Translations under genes and position numbers: made by a program
The notes under the pieces: generated by a model
What the model saw: only the letters and a program-made list of their open reading frames with translations
The model's database searches: none
What the model was told of the DNA's origin: nothing
Assembly: GCA_946886865.1 (NCBI GenBank)
Contig: CAMPJI010000035.1
Span: forward strand, 1-24,462
Source: an uncultured Lysobacterales bacterium
GTDB lineage: Bacteria; Pseudomonadota; Gammaproteobacteria; Xanthomonadales; Xanthomonadaceae
Direction of reading: 5' to 3'
DNA: 24,462 nucleotides
Shown here: positions 6,923-15,255 of the stretch, one piece after another
Layout: each line of letters starts with the position of its first letter
Numbering within the stretch: the first letter of the stretch is position 1

Positions 6923-9724
6923 TCACGACGCCTCCGCCCTGGCTGGCACCGCCACGGCGCGTTTTCGGGCCTTCGGCGGCTTGACCGTGCCCATCATCGA
7001 CAGGATCAGCATCGCGCCGCCGAACACCACCAGGTACACGCCGATATCGAAGCCCATCGCGCTGGCCAATGGCACCTCACCGATCAGCGGCAGGCGCGGC
7101 TCGGCGTGGCCGCTGGTCAGGAAGGGCAGGCCGTACAGCACCATCGGCGCGATGCCGGTGAGCAGCGCGATGATCAGGCCGATGCCGATCCATCGCGTGT
7201 AGTCGAAGCCCATGCGCGATTCCACGTGCCGGCTGCCCAGCAGCACGTACTGCAGCAGCAGCGGGATCGCCAGCACCAGGCCCGCGATGAAGCCGCCGCC
7301 GGGCTGGTTATGCCCGCGCAGGAACAGGTAGGCCGACACCGCCAGCGCGAAGGGGAACAACAGGTGGCTGAGGTTCGCGGGCATCGGCAGGCGGTCGGGT
7401 TCGCCGGGGATGACCTCCGTTGCGGCGATGCGCGCACGCCGCAACAGGGCATGCACGACCAGGCCGGCGATGCCGAACACGGTGATCTCGCCAAGCGTGT
7501 CGAAACCGCGGAAGTCCACCAGGATCACGTTGACCACGTTGCTGCCGTAGCCCTCGGGCAGCGAGCGCGCCAGCAGCTCACCGGCGATGGTGTCGGCCGG
7601 GCGCGTCATCATCGCGTAGGCCAGCCCGCCAATGCCGGTGCCCGCGACCAGTGCGATGGCGGCATCGCGCCAGCGCCGCGCGCGGGTGTTGGACTTCAAA
7701 GACTCCTGCGGCAGGTAGTTCAGCGCCAGCAGCATCAGCGCGACGGTGACCATCTCCACCAGCAGCTGCGTCAGCGCCAGGTCCGGCGCCGACAGGAACA
7801 CGAACACCACGCTGACGCCGAGCCCCACCGCGCCGACGACGATCAGCGCCACCAGCCGTTGCCGGTGCAGCGCGACCGTCGCGGCGGTGGCCGCCAGCAG
7901 CAGCACGCACAGCGCCCAGCCGATCGGCGGCATCGGTTGGCCGGCACCGGCCTGTACCGACGCCAGCAGGGCGGGCACCGCGGGCACCAGGCCGAGCGCG
8001 ACGACGGCCACCACCACCCACCACAGCGAGCGCTGCAGGCTGCCGTTGGTGACCTTGAACGTGAAGCGACGGGCCACGCCCAGCACCGCGCGCGTGTTGA
8101 TGCGGAACAGGTGCCGGCCGAACGCGCGGCGCGCGATGGCGTGGACGTTGAACAGCCGCCGCAGCCCGAAGTACAGGACCACGCCGCCGACGATACCGCC
8201 CAGGCTCATCAGCAGCGGCAGGTTGAAGCCGTGCCACAGCGCCAGGCTGTATTCGGGCAGGTCCGCGCCCAGCACGCCGCGCGCGGCCGCTTCCAGCGCG
8301 GGGGCGATGGTCCACGCCGGTGCGATGCCCACCGCCAGGCACACGACCACCAGGATGCCGACCGGCGCACGCATGAAGCGCGGCGGCTCGTGGACCTCGC
8401 GGTCCACCGCGCGCGGGCCGTCGCCGAAGAAGGTGTCGTGCACGAACCGCAGGCTGTAGGCCACGCCCAGGATGCCGGCCAGGAACGCCGCCACCGTCAC
8501 CACGACGCGCATCGTGTCGCTGGGCACTTCCAGCGCCTGCGCGAAGAACATCTCCTTGGACAGGAAGCCGTTGAGCAGCGGGATGCCCGCCATCGCCAGC
8601 GTGGCGATGATCGCCAGTGCGCTGGTGATCGGCAGCAGCCCGCGCAGGTTGCCGAGCCGGCGCATGTCGCGGGTGCCGGTCTCGTGGTCGATGATGCCCG
8701 CGGCCATGAACAGCGACGCCTTGAACGTGGCGTGGTTGAGGATGTGGAACAGGCCCGCCACCACCGCCAGCGGCGTGGACAACCCGAACAGCAGCGTGAT
8801 CAGGCCCAGGTGCGAGATCGTCGAATACGCCAGCAGGCCCTTGAGGTCGTGCTGGAAGATCGCGTTCCACGCACCCACCAGCAGGGTCGCTGCACCGACG
8901 CTGCTGACCACGTAGAAGAACATTTCCGTGCCGGCCAACGCCGGGTGCAGCCGCGCCAGCAGGAACACGCCGGCCTTCACCATCGTCGCCGAATGCAGGT
9001 AGGCCGACACCGGCGTGGGCGCGGCCATCGCGTGCGGCAGCCAGAAGTGGAACGGGAACTGCGCGCTCTTGGTGAAGATGCCCGCCAGCACCAGCGCCAG
9101 GATGGCCGGGTAGGTGGGCGCGGCCTGGATGGCCTCGCGCGCGGCGAACACCGCGTCCAGCTCGTAGCTGCCCACCACTTGGCCGATCAGGATCACGCCG
9201 CCCAGCAGGGCCAGGCCGCCGGCGCCGGTGATGGTCAGCGCCATGCGCGCGCCCTCGCGGGCCTCGCGGTCGTGCGACCAGTAGCCAATCAGCAGGAACG
9301 AGCTGATCGAGGTCAGCTCCCAGAACACCGCCAGCAGCAGCAGGTTGCCGGCCAGCACCATGCCGAGCATCGCGCCCATGAACAGCAGCAGGTAGGCGAA
9401 GAACTTCGGCGCGTCCTCGCGCGCATCCAGGTAGTAGCGCGCGTACATCACCACCAGCGCGCCGATGGCCAGCACCATCGTCGCGAACATCCACGCCAGC
9501 CCGTCCAGCCGCAGCGAGAACGCCAGGCCCAACGGCTCGATCCACGGATGGCTGACCTGCGGCACCTCGCCGCCGAGCACGGCGGGCGTCAATGCGACCA
9601 GGATCGCCAGGCCCGCCAGCGGTGCCGCACCTGCCAGCCACGCCGTCATCCGCCGCGAGACATTGCGCGCAAGCAACACCCAGATGGCCATGAGAAACGG
9701 CAGGGCTAGCAGGAGTTCGAGCAT
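6923..9724 (-). CDS. mrpA: Mrp cation/proton antiporter, fused subunits A and B
   Basis: This 933-residue protein joins a NuoL-like MrpA to an MrpB (MnhB) domain, the usual Gram-negative PhaAB arrangement. The N-terminal part carries WELTSISSFLLIG with Glu136, FTKSAQFPFHFWLPHAM with Lys219, and SAYLHSATMVKAG with Lys250, the charged residues of the proton path. After about residue 620 come extra helices typical of the MrpA C-terminus. From about 770 the MnhB segment follows (HNQPGGGFIAGLV, then GFDIGVYLVVFGGAML). The ATG at 9724 is chosen because TTGGGAG lies just upstream and the hydrophobic N-terminus MLELLLALPFLM is typical; longer in-frame extensions are Arg/Pro-rich and implausible. It is the first gene of the six-gene operon, which expels Na+ or K+ in exchange for protons. 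Confidence 0.95.
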   Translation of the reverse strand: MLELLLALPFLMAIWVLLARNVSRRMTAWLAGAAPLAGLAILVALTPAVLGGEVPQVSHPWIEPLGLAFSLRLDGLAWMFATMVLAIGALVVMYARYYLDAREDAPKFFAYLLLFMGAMLGMVLAGNLLLLAVFWELTSISSFLLIGYWSHDREAREGARMALTITGAGGLALLGGVILIGQVVGSYELDAVFAAREAIQAAPTYPAILALVLAGIFTKSAQFPFHFWLPHAMAAPTPVSAYLHSATMVKAGVFLLARLHPALAGTEMFFYVVSSVGAATLLVGAWNAIFQHDLKGLLAYSTISHLGLITLLFGLSTPLAVVAGLFHILNHATFKASLFMAAGIIDHETGTRDMRRLGNLRGLLPITSALAIIATLAMAGIPLLNGFLSKEMFFAQALEVPSDTMRVVVTVAAFLAGILGVAYSLRFVHDTFFGDGPRAVDREVHEPPRFMRAPVGILVVVCLAVGIAPAWTIAPALEAAARGVLGADLPEYSLALWHGFNLPLLMSLGGIVGGVVLYFGLRRLFNVHAIARRAFGRHLFRINTRAVLGVARRFTFKVTNGSLQRSLWWVVVAVVALGLVPAVPALLASVQAGAGQPMPPIGWALCVLLLAATAATVALHRQRLVALIVVGAVGLGVSVVFVFLSAPDLALTQLLVEMVTVALMLLALNYLPQESLKSNTRARRWRDAAIALVAGTGIGGLAYAMMTRPADTIAGELLARSLPEGYGSNVVNVILVDFRGFDTLGEITVFGIAGLVVHALLRRARIAATEVIPGEPDRLPMPANLSHLLFPFALAVSAYLFLRGHNQPGGGFIAGLVLAIPLLLQYVLLGSRHVESRMGFDYTRWIGIGLIIALLTGIAPMVLYGLPFLTSGHAEPRLPLIGEVPLASAMGFDIGVYLVVFGGAMLILSMMGTVKPPKARKRAVAVPARAEAS

Positions 9725-9827
9725 CACGCTCCCAAGGCGTTGCGCGGCGTGCGCGCGGGTGGGGACCGGTCGTGCGGCGGGTTCGACACGCCGGCGCGGG
9801 ACGCGCACCGGCGTGGAAAGCCCCCGG

Positions 9828-9833
9828 ATTCTA
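9828..9833 (-). promoter_or_regulatory. -10-like box upstream of the mrp operon
   Basis: TAGAAT, read on the minus strand, lies about 105 nt before the mrpA ATG and is followed by CCGGGGG. It is one of few AT-rich hexamers in the 272-bp divergent gap 9725-9996. No clear -35 box is visible. A second AT-rich patch (TTATTAATA, near 9920) could serve the divergent epimerase gene. Nothing else was recognised in this gap. Confidence 0.35.
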
Positions 9834-9996
9834 ACCGAAGCGACCGGCCATCCCGTGCGCTGCCAAGGCTTGCGTATGCTTGCTGCATCAACGGATGCGG
9901 CGGCATGGCAGGCATGACACTTATTAATACGATCCGGCGTCCGGGCCGGTCCGGCGACCGCGATGGCGGCGTCGTCCGCGTGCGGCATCGCGCCCG

Positions 9997-10860
9997 ATGC
10001 GCGCGCTGATATTCGGCGCCAGTGGACAGATCGGCGTGCCGCTGGTGGCGCGCCTGCACGACGCCGGCTGGACGCTGGACGCGGTGTCGCGTTCGGCGCG
10101 CGGGCCCTCGCCCGGCGTCACCTGGCACCGCGGTTCGCTCGACGCCATGCCGGCCAGTGCGCCCCCTGCATTCGACGCGATCGTCAGTTGCGGGCCGTTG
10201 GACCGGTTCGCGCGCTGGTACCGGAGTGCCGCCGTCGAGTGCACGCGCGTGGTGGCGTTCGGCTCCACCAGCGCCGCCGTCAAGCACGCCTCACCCGATG
10301 ACGCCGAGCGCGACGTGGCCGAACGGCTGGCATCGGCCGAAACATCGCTGTTGGAGACCGCGGCCGCGCGCGGCGCCGCCGCCACCGTGTTGCGCCCGAC
10401 TCTGGTCTACGGCGCCGGACGCGATGCCACGTTGACCCGCATCGCCGCCCTGGCGCGGCGCGCGGGCGTGTTCCCGCTGCCGCGCGGCGCCACCGGGCAG
10501 CGCCAGCCGGTGCACGTGGACGACCTGGCCGACGCCGCGTTCGCGTGCCTGGCGCGAGGGGCCGGAGCCGGCGAGCGCTACGACCTGCCCGGTGGCGAAA
10601 CACTGGCGTACCGGGAGATGGTCGCGCGCGTGCTGGCCTGCCTGCAGCCACCGGCGCGGCTGGTCGAACTGCCGCCGCCGGTGTTCGCGCTGGCCCTGCG
10701 TGGCGCCGCGCTGATCGGGGCGGGGCGCGGCCTGGGCGATGCGGCGGTGGCGCGGATGCGCGACGACCTGGTGTTCGATGCCGGCCCCGCCGCGCGCGAC
10801 CTGGGCTATTCGCCCCGCGCGTTCCGACCGCTGCCCGCGATGTTCGAGCCACCGCGCTGA
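9997..10860 (+). CDS. NAD(P)-binding epimerase/dehydratase-like protein (atypical SDR)
   Basis: This 287-residue protein has an N-terminal Rossmann nucleotide-binding motif, GASGQIG (7-13). Later motifs are typical of extended short-chain dehydrogenases: VLRPTLVYGAGRD, GQRQPVHVDDLADAA and YDLPGGETLAYREMV. After the strand VVAFGSTSA the catalytic YxxxK is not seen; the segment reads AAVKHASPDDAERDVAE. It may therefore be an atypical SDR that binds the cofactor without the classical chemistry, or a regulator or reductase of nucleotide-sugar or quinone type. It is divergent from the mrp operon and convergent with the EamA gene, 34 bp away. The substrate is unknown. Confidence 0.8.
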   Translation: MRALIFGASGQIGVPLVARLHDAGWTLDAVSRSARGPSPGVTWHRGSLDAMPASAPPAFDAIVSCGPLDRFARWYRSAAVECTRVVAFGSTSAAVKHASPDDAERDVAERLASAETSLLETAAARGAAATVLRPTLVYGAGRDATLTRIAALARRAGVFPLPRGATGQRQPVHVDDLADAAFACLARGAGAGERYDLPGGETLAYREMVARVLACLQPPARLVELPPPVFALALRGAALIGAGRGLGDAAVARMRDDLVFDAGPAARDLGYSPRAFRPLPAMFEPPR

Positions 10861-10894
10861 CGCCTGCCCGTCCTCCCCGATGGGGCGATGGGCG

Positions 10895-11782
10895 CTACAG
10901 CACCTCTTTCGGCGGCAACTCGCGCGACTTGGTGATTGCACGCAGCGCGATCATCAGCACGCCGCCCAGCACCATCGCGCCGCCGACCCACATCGCCGGG
11001 CCCGGGCGGTCGCCCCACACCACGATGCCCAGCACGACGGCCAGCACCGGGGTCAGCAACAGCCACGGCATCAGCTGCGACACCGGGTGGCGCTGCACCA
11101 GCACGTAGTAGAGGCCGTGGCCGAGCAGCGAGGAAATAAAGGCGGCGTACGCCACGCCCAGCCAGCCCACCCAGCTCACCGCGCCCAGCCGCGCCACGCT
11201 GCCCGGCTCCAGCCACAGGCTCAGGCCCAGCAGCGGCAGCACGCTGATCAGCGCGGTCCAGCCCTGCTGGCTGAAGACGTCCAGCCCGCGCAGCCGCTTC
11301 ATCAGCACCGTGCCCAGCGCCAGGGACGCCGCCGACACCAGCATCAGCGCCAGCGCATCCGGCCGACGGAACACCAGCGGGTCCAGCCCCAGCACCAGCA
11401 CGCCGGCGAAGCTCACGCCGATCGCCAGGCCGGTGCGCCAGCCGAAGCGGTCGTCCAGCAGCCACCACGCCAGCAGCGCGGTCATCGGCACGTAGCTCTG
11501 CATGACGATGGCCGGGGAGGTGAGGTTGCCGGCGAGCTTCAGTGCCAGGAAGCTCAGCCCGAAATGCGCCACGCCCACGCACAGGCAGACCGCCACCAGC
11601 CGCGGCCACTGCCCGGGTGCCGGACGCTTGAGCACGAACACCAGCGGCAGGGCCAGCAGCGCGAAGCGCAGCGCGGTGAACAGGAACGGCGGGATCTCGC
11701 GCAGCGCCAGCGCGGAGGTCAGGAAGTTGAAGGCCCACGCCACGCAGATCAGCAGGACCAGGGCGATATCGCGTGGCGGCAT
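10895..11782 (-). CDS. EamA/DMT-family transporter
   Basis: This 295-residue inner-membrane protein has about ten transmembrane helices in two repeated EamA halves, typical of drug/metabolite exporters (RhaT/YdcZ superfamily). The N-terminus contains VAWAFNFLTSALALREIPPFLFTALRFA, the usual first-helix signature of the family. The second half has LGHGLYYVLVQRHPVSQLMPWLLLTPVLAVVLGIVVWGD, matching the conserved 'P(V)...G' stretch of EamA. The short cytoplasmic C-terminus (ITKSRELPPKEVL) is hydrophilic. The Shine-Dalgarno sequence before ATG 11782 is weak. It is probably an exporter of small metabolites or amino acids; the substrate cannot be read from sequence. Confidence 0.88.
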   Translation of the reverse strand: MPPRDIALVLLICVAWAFNFLTSALALREIPPFLFTALRFALLALPLVFVLKRPAPGQWPRLVAVCLCVGVAHFGLSFLALKLAGNLTSPAIVMQSYVPMTALLAWWLLDDRFGWRTGLAIGVSFAGVLVLGLDPLVFRRPDALALMLVSAASLALGTVLMKRLRGLDVFSQQGWTALISVLPLLGLSLWLEPGSVARLGAVSWVGWLGVAYAAFISSLLGHGLYYVLVQRHPVSQLMPWLLLTPVLAVVLGIVVWGDRPGPAMWVGGAMVLGGVLMIALRAITKSRELPPKEVL

Positions 11783-11885
11783 GGAGCAGGATCCGGCGTG
11801 GACGGGAACGCCGGACCTTACACGGCCCCGGCCGGATGCGCGTTGCCGTGCGTGCCGGCTTCGCGCGTCGGGTGCGGCGTCGCCG

Positions 11886-12362
11886 TCAGTACGTCCAGCC
11901 CAGCCGCCGGTAGAGCTTGACCAGCACCCACGCCGGCCCGATCAGCAGGTAGGTCAGGTCGGTCAGGAAGCTCGGCTTGCGGCCCTCGATCTTGTGGCCG
12001 ATGAACTGCGCGATCCACGCCACCACGAACACAACGATCGCCAGCGTCAGCAGTGGCATGCGACCCAGCGTGGCGAACAGCACGTTGGTCAGCAGCCCCA
12101 GCAGTGCGAACACCGCGGCCATGCCCAGCCCCAGCCGGCGCGAGGCGCGGTAGTAGAAGAGGAACGCGCCGAACATCGCCAGCCCGGCCCAGAAGCCGTC
12201 GCGGAACAGCGTGCCGGGCGAGGGGATGCACCACAGCAGCGCGATCACGCTCCACAGGATCGCCGGCACCGCGACCACGTGGATGGCCTGGTTGGTGGGG
12301 TCGCGGTGGTCGCCGGAGTAACTGGCGAACCAGCGGTCGATGGGGCGGGCAGCGACGTCCAT
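11886..12362 (-). CDS. DUF962 / Mpo1-like membrane protein
   Basis: This 158-residue protein has four or five hydrophobic segments. It belongs to DUF962, the family of yeast Mpo1 (YGL010w), an Fe(II)-dependent dioxygenase that degrades 2-hydroxy fatty acids. Conserved polar residues are visible: His19, Asn24 and His28 in DHRDPTNQAIHVVAVP, then His123 and Glu126 in IGHKIEGRKPSF. These are plausible metal ligands. The ATG at 12362 is preferred because GGAGA lies about 5 nt upstream; a start 12 codons further up has no such site. The activity in this bacterium is inferred from the family only. Confidence 0.85.
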   Translation of the reverse strand: MDVAARPIDRWFASYSGDHRDPTNQAIHVVAVPAILWSVIALLWCIPSPGTLFRDGFWAGLAMFGAFLFYYRASRRLGLGMAAVFALLGLLTNVLFATLGRMPLLTLAIVVFVVAWIAQFIGHKIEGRKPSFLTDLTYLLIGPAWVLVKLYRRLGWTY

Positions 12363-12426
12363 GGCGGTCTCCGGCGGGCGGTGGCGGGAGTATGGCAAGG
12401 GCGCGGGGCCGGCGCATGGCCCGCCG

Positions 12427-12623
12427 CGGTCGCTTCCACGCGACCGTTGCAGGAGCGACGTAAGTTGCGACCGCCATCGGCCCGTCGCGTCGCAATCCCA
12501 CTGGCGGGTCGCGACTTACGTCGCGCCTACAGAGGCGGCCGCACGGCATCGCGGCTGACGTCGCTCCTGCAACAGCCGTGCGCTGCTCCGGGGGCTTCCT
12601 GCAGGAGCGCCTTCAGGCGCGAT
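12427..12623. repeat. compound palindromic repeat unit 1 (B, B', hybrid, variant A)
   Basis: The unit comprises B (12448-12471), inverted B' (12508-12531), an inverted A/B hybrid (12547-12571) and a forward A variant (12600-12623), all built on TGTAGGAGC or TGCAGGAGC followed by a short hairpin. An additional 7-bp stem (12427-12433 with 12440-12446) lies at its left edge. B and B' start 60 bp apart, as in unit 2. It lies in the 309-bp gap between the DUF962 gene and the end of purC, where I see no other gene. Confidence 0.85.
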
Positions 12624-12671
12624 CCGCAACGTGTTCGCCCGCGAAGACCGGGTCGGCCGGCAGACGCCGCC

Positions 12672-13613
12672 TCAATCGATCCGGATACCCGCCAGCCGCT
12701 CCAGTGCTTCGGCGTACTTCGCGCGCGTGCGCTCGATCACCTCCGGCGGCAGGCGCGGGCCGGGCGCGGTCTTGTCCCAGTCCAGCGTCTCCAGGTAGTC
12801 GCGCACGAACTGCTTGTCGAAGCTGGGCGGACTGGTGCCGACCTCGTACTCGTCCGCCGGCCAGTACCGCGACGAGTCCGGGGTGAGCATCTCGTCCATC
12901 ACGTACAGGCGGCCGTCGGCGTCGGTGCCGAACTCGAACTTGGTGTCGGCCAGCAGGATCCCGCGTTCGGCGGCGAAGTCGGCGGCATAGCGGTACAGGC
13001 GCAGCGTGGCGTCGCGCACGGCTTCGGCCAGCTCGGCGCCGCACAGCCGCACCGCGGTGTCGAAGTCGATGTTCTCGTCGTGGTCGCCGACGGCGGCCTT
13101 GGTCGACGGGGTGAAGATCGGCTCCTGGAGCTTCTGCGCCTGCTGCAGGCCGTCGGGCAGGGCGATGCCGCTGATGCGGCCGGTGCGCTGGTAGTCCTTC
13201 CAGCCACTGCCGATCACGTAGCCGCGCGCGATGCATTCGATCGGCACCGGCTTGAGGCGGCGCGTGACCACCGCGCGCCTGGCATACAGCGACGCGTCCA
13301 CGCCGGCCGGCAACACCGACGCGACATCGATGCCGGTCAGGTGGTTGGGCACGATGTGGCCCGTCCGGTCGAACCAGAAATTGCTGATCTGGCAGAGCAT
13401 CTCGCCCTTGCCGGGGATCGGGTCGGGCAGCACCACGTCGAAGGCACTCAGCCGGTCGGTGGCGACCATCAGCAGGCAGTCGCCGAAGCCGGCGTCGGCC
13501 GGCAGCGCGCCGGCCGGCAGGTCGAACACATCGCGCACCTTGCCGCGGTGGCGCAGGTGCAGACCGGGCAGGTCGGATTCCAGCAGGTAGGGTCGGTGCA
13601 AGGTCGTGGACAA
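12672..13613 (-). CDS. purC: phosphoribosylaminoimidazole-succinocarboxamide synthase (SAICAR synthetase)
   Basis: This enzyme of purine synthesis joins CAIR and aspartate using ATP. The 313-residue length is that of the longer, yeast Ade1-like class rather than the roughly 240-residue E. coli type. Motifs include [10 protein letters not shown] (about 21-30), [68 protein letters not shown] and [12 protein letters not shown]. No ATG or GTG exists at the right place. The start is set at TTG 13613, with GGGGG about 7 nt upstream, giving an N-terminus (M)[16 protein letters not shown] that agrees with xanthomonad PurC. It is divergent from the J-domain gene. Catalytic motifs are complete. Confidence 0.93.
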   Translation of the reverse strand: MSTTLHRPYLLESDLPGLHLRHRGKVRDVFDLPAGALPADAGFGDCLLMVATDRLSAFDVVLPDPIPGKGEMLCQISNFWFDRTGHIVPNHLTGIDVASVLPAGVDASLYARRAVVTRRLKPVPIECIARGYVIGSGWKDYQRTGRISGIALPDGLQQAQKLQEPIFTPSTKAAVGDHDENIDFDTAVRLCGAELAEAVRDATLRLYRYAADFAAERGILLADTKFEFGTDADGRLYVMDEMLTPDSSRYWPADEYEVGTSPPSFDKQFVRDYLETLDWDKTAPGPRLPPEVIERTRAKYAEALERLAGIRID

Positions 13614-13683
13614 CGTGTAGCCCCCAGGTGGCGCAGGCCCCGTCGGCGGCAGCGCATCGCGCGCCCGCGCGACGGGGCCGGGC

Positions 13684-13719
13684 AGTGTACGCCGGTCGGC
13701 GGCCGGGTGCAGGTACACT
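13684..13719. promoter_or_regulatory. divergent promoter region between purC and the J-domain gene
   Basis: Two identical -10-like boxes face apart: TACACT at 13714-13719 on the plus strand, and TACACT on the minus strand (13689 to 13684). They belong to a 7-bp inverted repeat, AGTGTAC/GTACACT, with 22 bp between the arms. The plus-strand box is followed by CGCGCCCC. The -35 regions would overlap the opposite promoter. Confidence 0.4.
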
Positions 13720-13781
13720 CGCGCCCCGTCGCGCGGCCCCTTCCCGCCGCGCCCTCGACCGCCTTCCCGGAGCCCCGCGGC

Positions 13782-14117
13782 ATGAAACGCTGGTACGGAA
13801 AACTGCTGGGTGCACTGGCCGGCGCGGCCCTGTTCCGCGTCAACCCGCTGCTGGGCGCGTTGATCGGCCTCCTGATAGGCCATGCCTTCGATACCGACTG
13901 GTTCAAGCTGCGCCGCGACAACCCCTACGCGCAACTGGGGCTGACGTCCGACGCCAGCGACGCCGAGGTCGACCAGGCCTACCGCCGCCTGATCGCCCAG
14001 TACCACCCCGACCGCGTCGCCGGTGCCGCGCCCGAACTGCGCCGCCAGGCCGAGACCAAGGCGCGCGAGATCAACGGCGCCTACGACCGCATCAAGGCCC
14101 TGCGCAAGGGGACCTGA
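13782..14117 (+). CDS. short membrane-anchored J-domain protein (DjlA-like)
   Basis: This 111-residue protein has one hydrophobic N-terminal segment (about 8-34, Gly/Ala/Leu-rich), followed by a J-domain (about 47-111). The domain has [24 protein letters not shown] and the essential HPD at residues 75-77. J-domains stimulate the ATPase of DnaK-type Hsp70 chaperones, so this protein probably recruits DnaK to the inner membrane. Classical DjlA carries a TerB-like domain between the membrane segment and the J-domain; only about 12 residues separate them here. GGAG lies about 9 nt before the ATG. The stop codon is in the loop of a strong hairpin at 14098-14132. Confidence 0.88.
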   Translation: MKRWYGKLLGALAGAALFRVNPLLGALIGLLIGHAFDTDWFKLRRDNPYAQLGLTSDASDAEVDQAYRRLIAQYHPDRVAGAAPELRRQAETKAREINGAYDRIKALRKGT

Positions 14118-14132
14118 GCCCCTCGCGCAGGG
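14098..14132. terminator. bidirectional terminator-like hairpin over the J-domain gene stop
   Basis: Arms 14098-14111 and 14119-14132 pair at 13 of 14 positions around a 7-nt loop that contains the TGA of the J-domain gene. It lies between two converging genes. No long T tract follows on either side. Confidence 0.55.
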
Positions 14133-14141
14133 CCGCGCCGG

Positions 14142-14987
14142 TCAGAACCGGTAGGTGGCGGTCAGCCGCAGGCTGTCCAGGTCGAAGCCGGTGTCGCTGC
14201 GGCGCATGTCCGTGCCGTCGGCGTTGACCAGGATGAACGGGTTGGTGGCCGGCGCCGGGCCCCCGGCACGCACGCGGTACTCGTCGTCGTCCAGGTTGGT
14301 GCGCAGGTACTCGATGCCCAGCGCGAAGTTCGGATTGAACTTGCGCTCGTAGCCGATGCCGTACTGGGTGCCGTCGGCATCGCTGTCGCCGTTGGTGGTG
14401 AAGGTGTTGACGCCGTTGCTGGTCTGGAAGCTGTTTTCGATGTCGGCCTGCGCATAGCCGGCGGTGACGTAGACCAGGTTGTCGGCGTAGCTGCCGCCGC
14501 CGAACGCCAGGCCCAGCCGGCCGCGGATGGCCGCCATCGTGTCGACCTTGCGCAGCATGGTGTAGCTCGCCGGCGTGGTGCTGAAGGCGGTCACCGCGTC
14601 GCGCGCGTCGTTCCAGCCGTAGTCGCCGACGATGCCGAACACGACATCGCCCATCTGCCAGTCGTAGCCCAGCCGCAGGCCCCATTCGGCGCCACCGTTG
14701 TTGCCGTTGCATCCGGCATCGGGGGTGGGGCCGCGCGCCACGCCATTGCAGACGCCGGGCGAAAACGCATCCGCGCCCGCACCGGTGCGCACGGTGTCGT
14801 CGTACGTGCCGTCCAGGTCGGTGTCGAACAGGAAGCGGTCGTTGCCGTCATCCGGGTCGAACACACCACCGGCGTAGCCGCCGACGTAGCCGCCGGTCCA
14901 GGTGGAGTCGTACTGCGCCGATTGCGCGAAGGCCGGCGCGGTGGCCAGTGCGAGTGAAGCCAACAGCAGGGAACGGGGACGGTTCAT
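14142..14987 (-). CDS. outer-membrane beta-barrel protein (porin-family)
   Basis: The 281-residue product has a clear signal peptide ([21 protein letters not shown], cleavage after about residue 21). A barrel follows with alternating aromatic strands and the C-terminal signature LTATYRF ending in Phe, as recognised by the BAM machinery. Segments such as [24 protein letters not shown] and [14 protein letters not shown] resemble the Omp25/Omp31-like 'outer membrane beta-barrel' family. Two acidic loops carry DxDxDG motifs (DTDLDG 55-60, DSDADG 201-206), and Cys80 and Cys93 could form a loop disulfide. AAGGAG lies 6 nt before the ATG, the best ribosome-binding site in the window, which suggests high expression. 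The ligand or role is unknown. Confidence 0.85.
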   Translation of the reverse strand: MNRPRSLLLASLALATAPAFAQSAQYDSTWTGGYVGGYAGGVFDPDDGNDRFLFDTDLDGTYDDTVRTGAGADAFSPGVCNGVARGPTPDAGCNGNNGGAEWGLRLGYDWQMGDVVFGIVGDYGWNDARDAVTAFSTTPASYTMLRKVDTMAAIRGRLGLAFGGGSYADNLVYVTAGYAQADIENSFQTSNGVNTFTTNGDSDADGTQYGIGYERKFNPNFALGIEYLRTNLDDDEYRVRAGGPAPATNPFILVNADGTDMRRSDTGFDLDSLRLTATYRF

Positions 14988-15060
14988 TCGGTACTCCTTG
15001 TTTTGGGGGGCGGCGGCGCCGACGCAGTGCCCGGTGCCGCCAACGCAGTCGACCGCGTCC

Positions 15061-15085
15061 CGTGCATGCACGCATGGCATGCGTG
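15061..15085. promoter_or_regulatory. overlapping palindromes, candidate operator
   Basis: CGTGCATGCACG (15061-15072) is a perfect 12-bp palindrome. CACGCATG-G-CATGCGTG (15069-15085) is a perfect 8+1+8 inverted repeat that overlaps it. They lie in the 268-bp divergent gap between the barrel gene and rpe. No binding protein can be named. Confidence 0.4.
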
Positions 15086-15255
15086 TCATCGGGGGATCGG
15101 ACACGGACCTGCTGCGGTACGGGCATCGTGCACAGCCGGATGCAGCCAGCCCTGACGTGCCCCTCACCTTGCTGAGCGGCGACGCGACGCGCATCACGCT
15201 TTCGTCGCCGGCCGCCGACGGCGACAATGGGCGCCTGCCTTCCGCGAGCGCCGCC

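Noticed and set aside
7106..9709. Long open frame of 867 codons antisense to mrpAB
   Set aside because: The composition is almost entirely Gln, Arg, His and Ala, as expected from the complement of a hydrophobic, GC-rich membrane gene.
12427..12623. CRISPR array
   Set aside because: The repeats are palindromic, occur in both orientations, have uneven spacing and number only four; no cas gene is present.
11502..13781. In-frame extension upstream of the J-domain gene
   Set aside because: It crosses several genes in antisense and the purC promoter; the ATG at 13782 begins the conserved membrane segment and has a ribosome-binding site.
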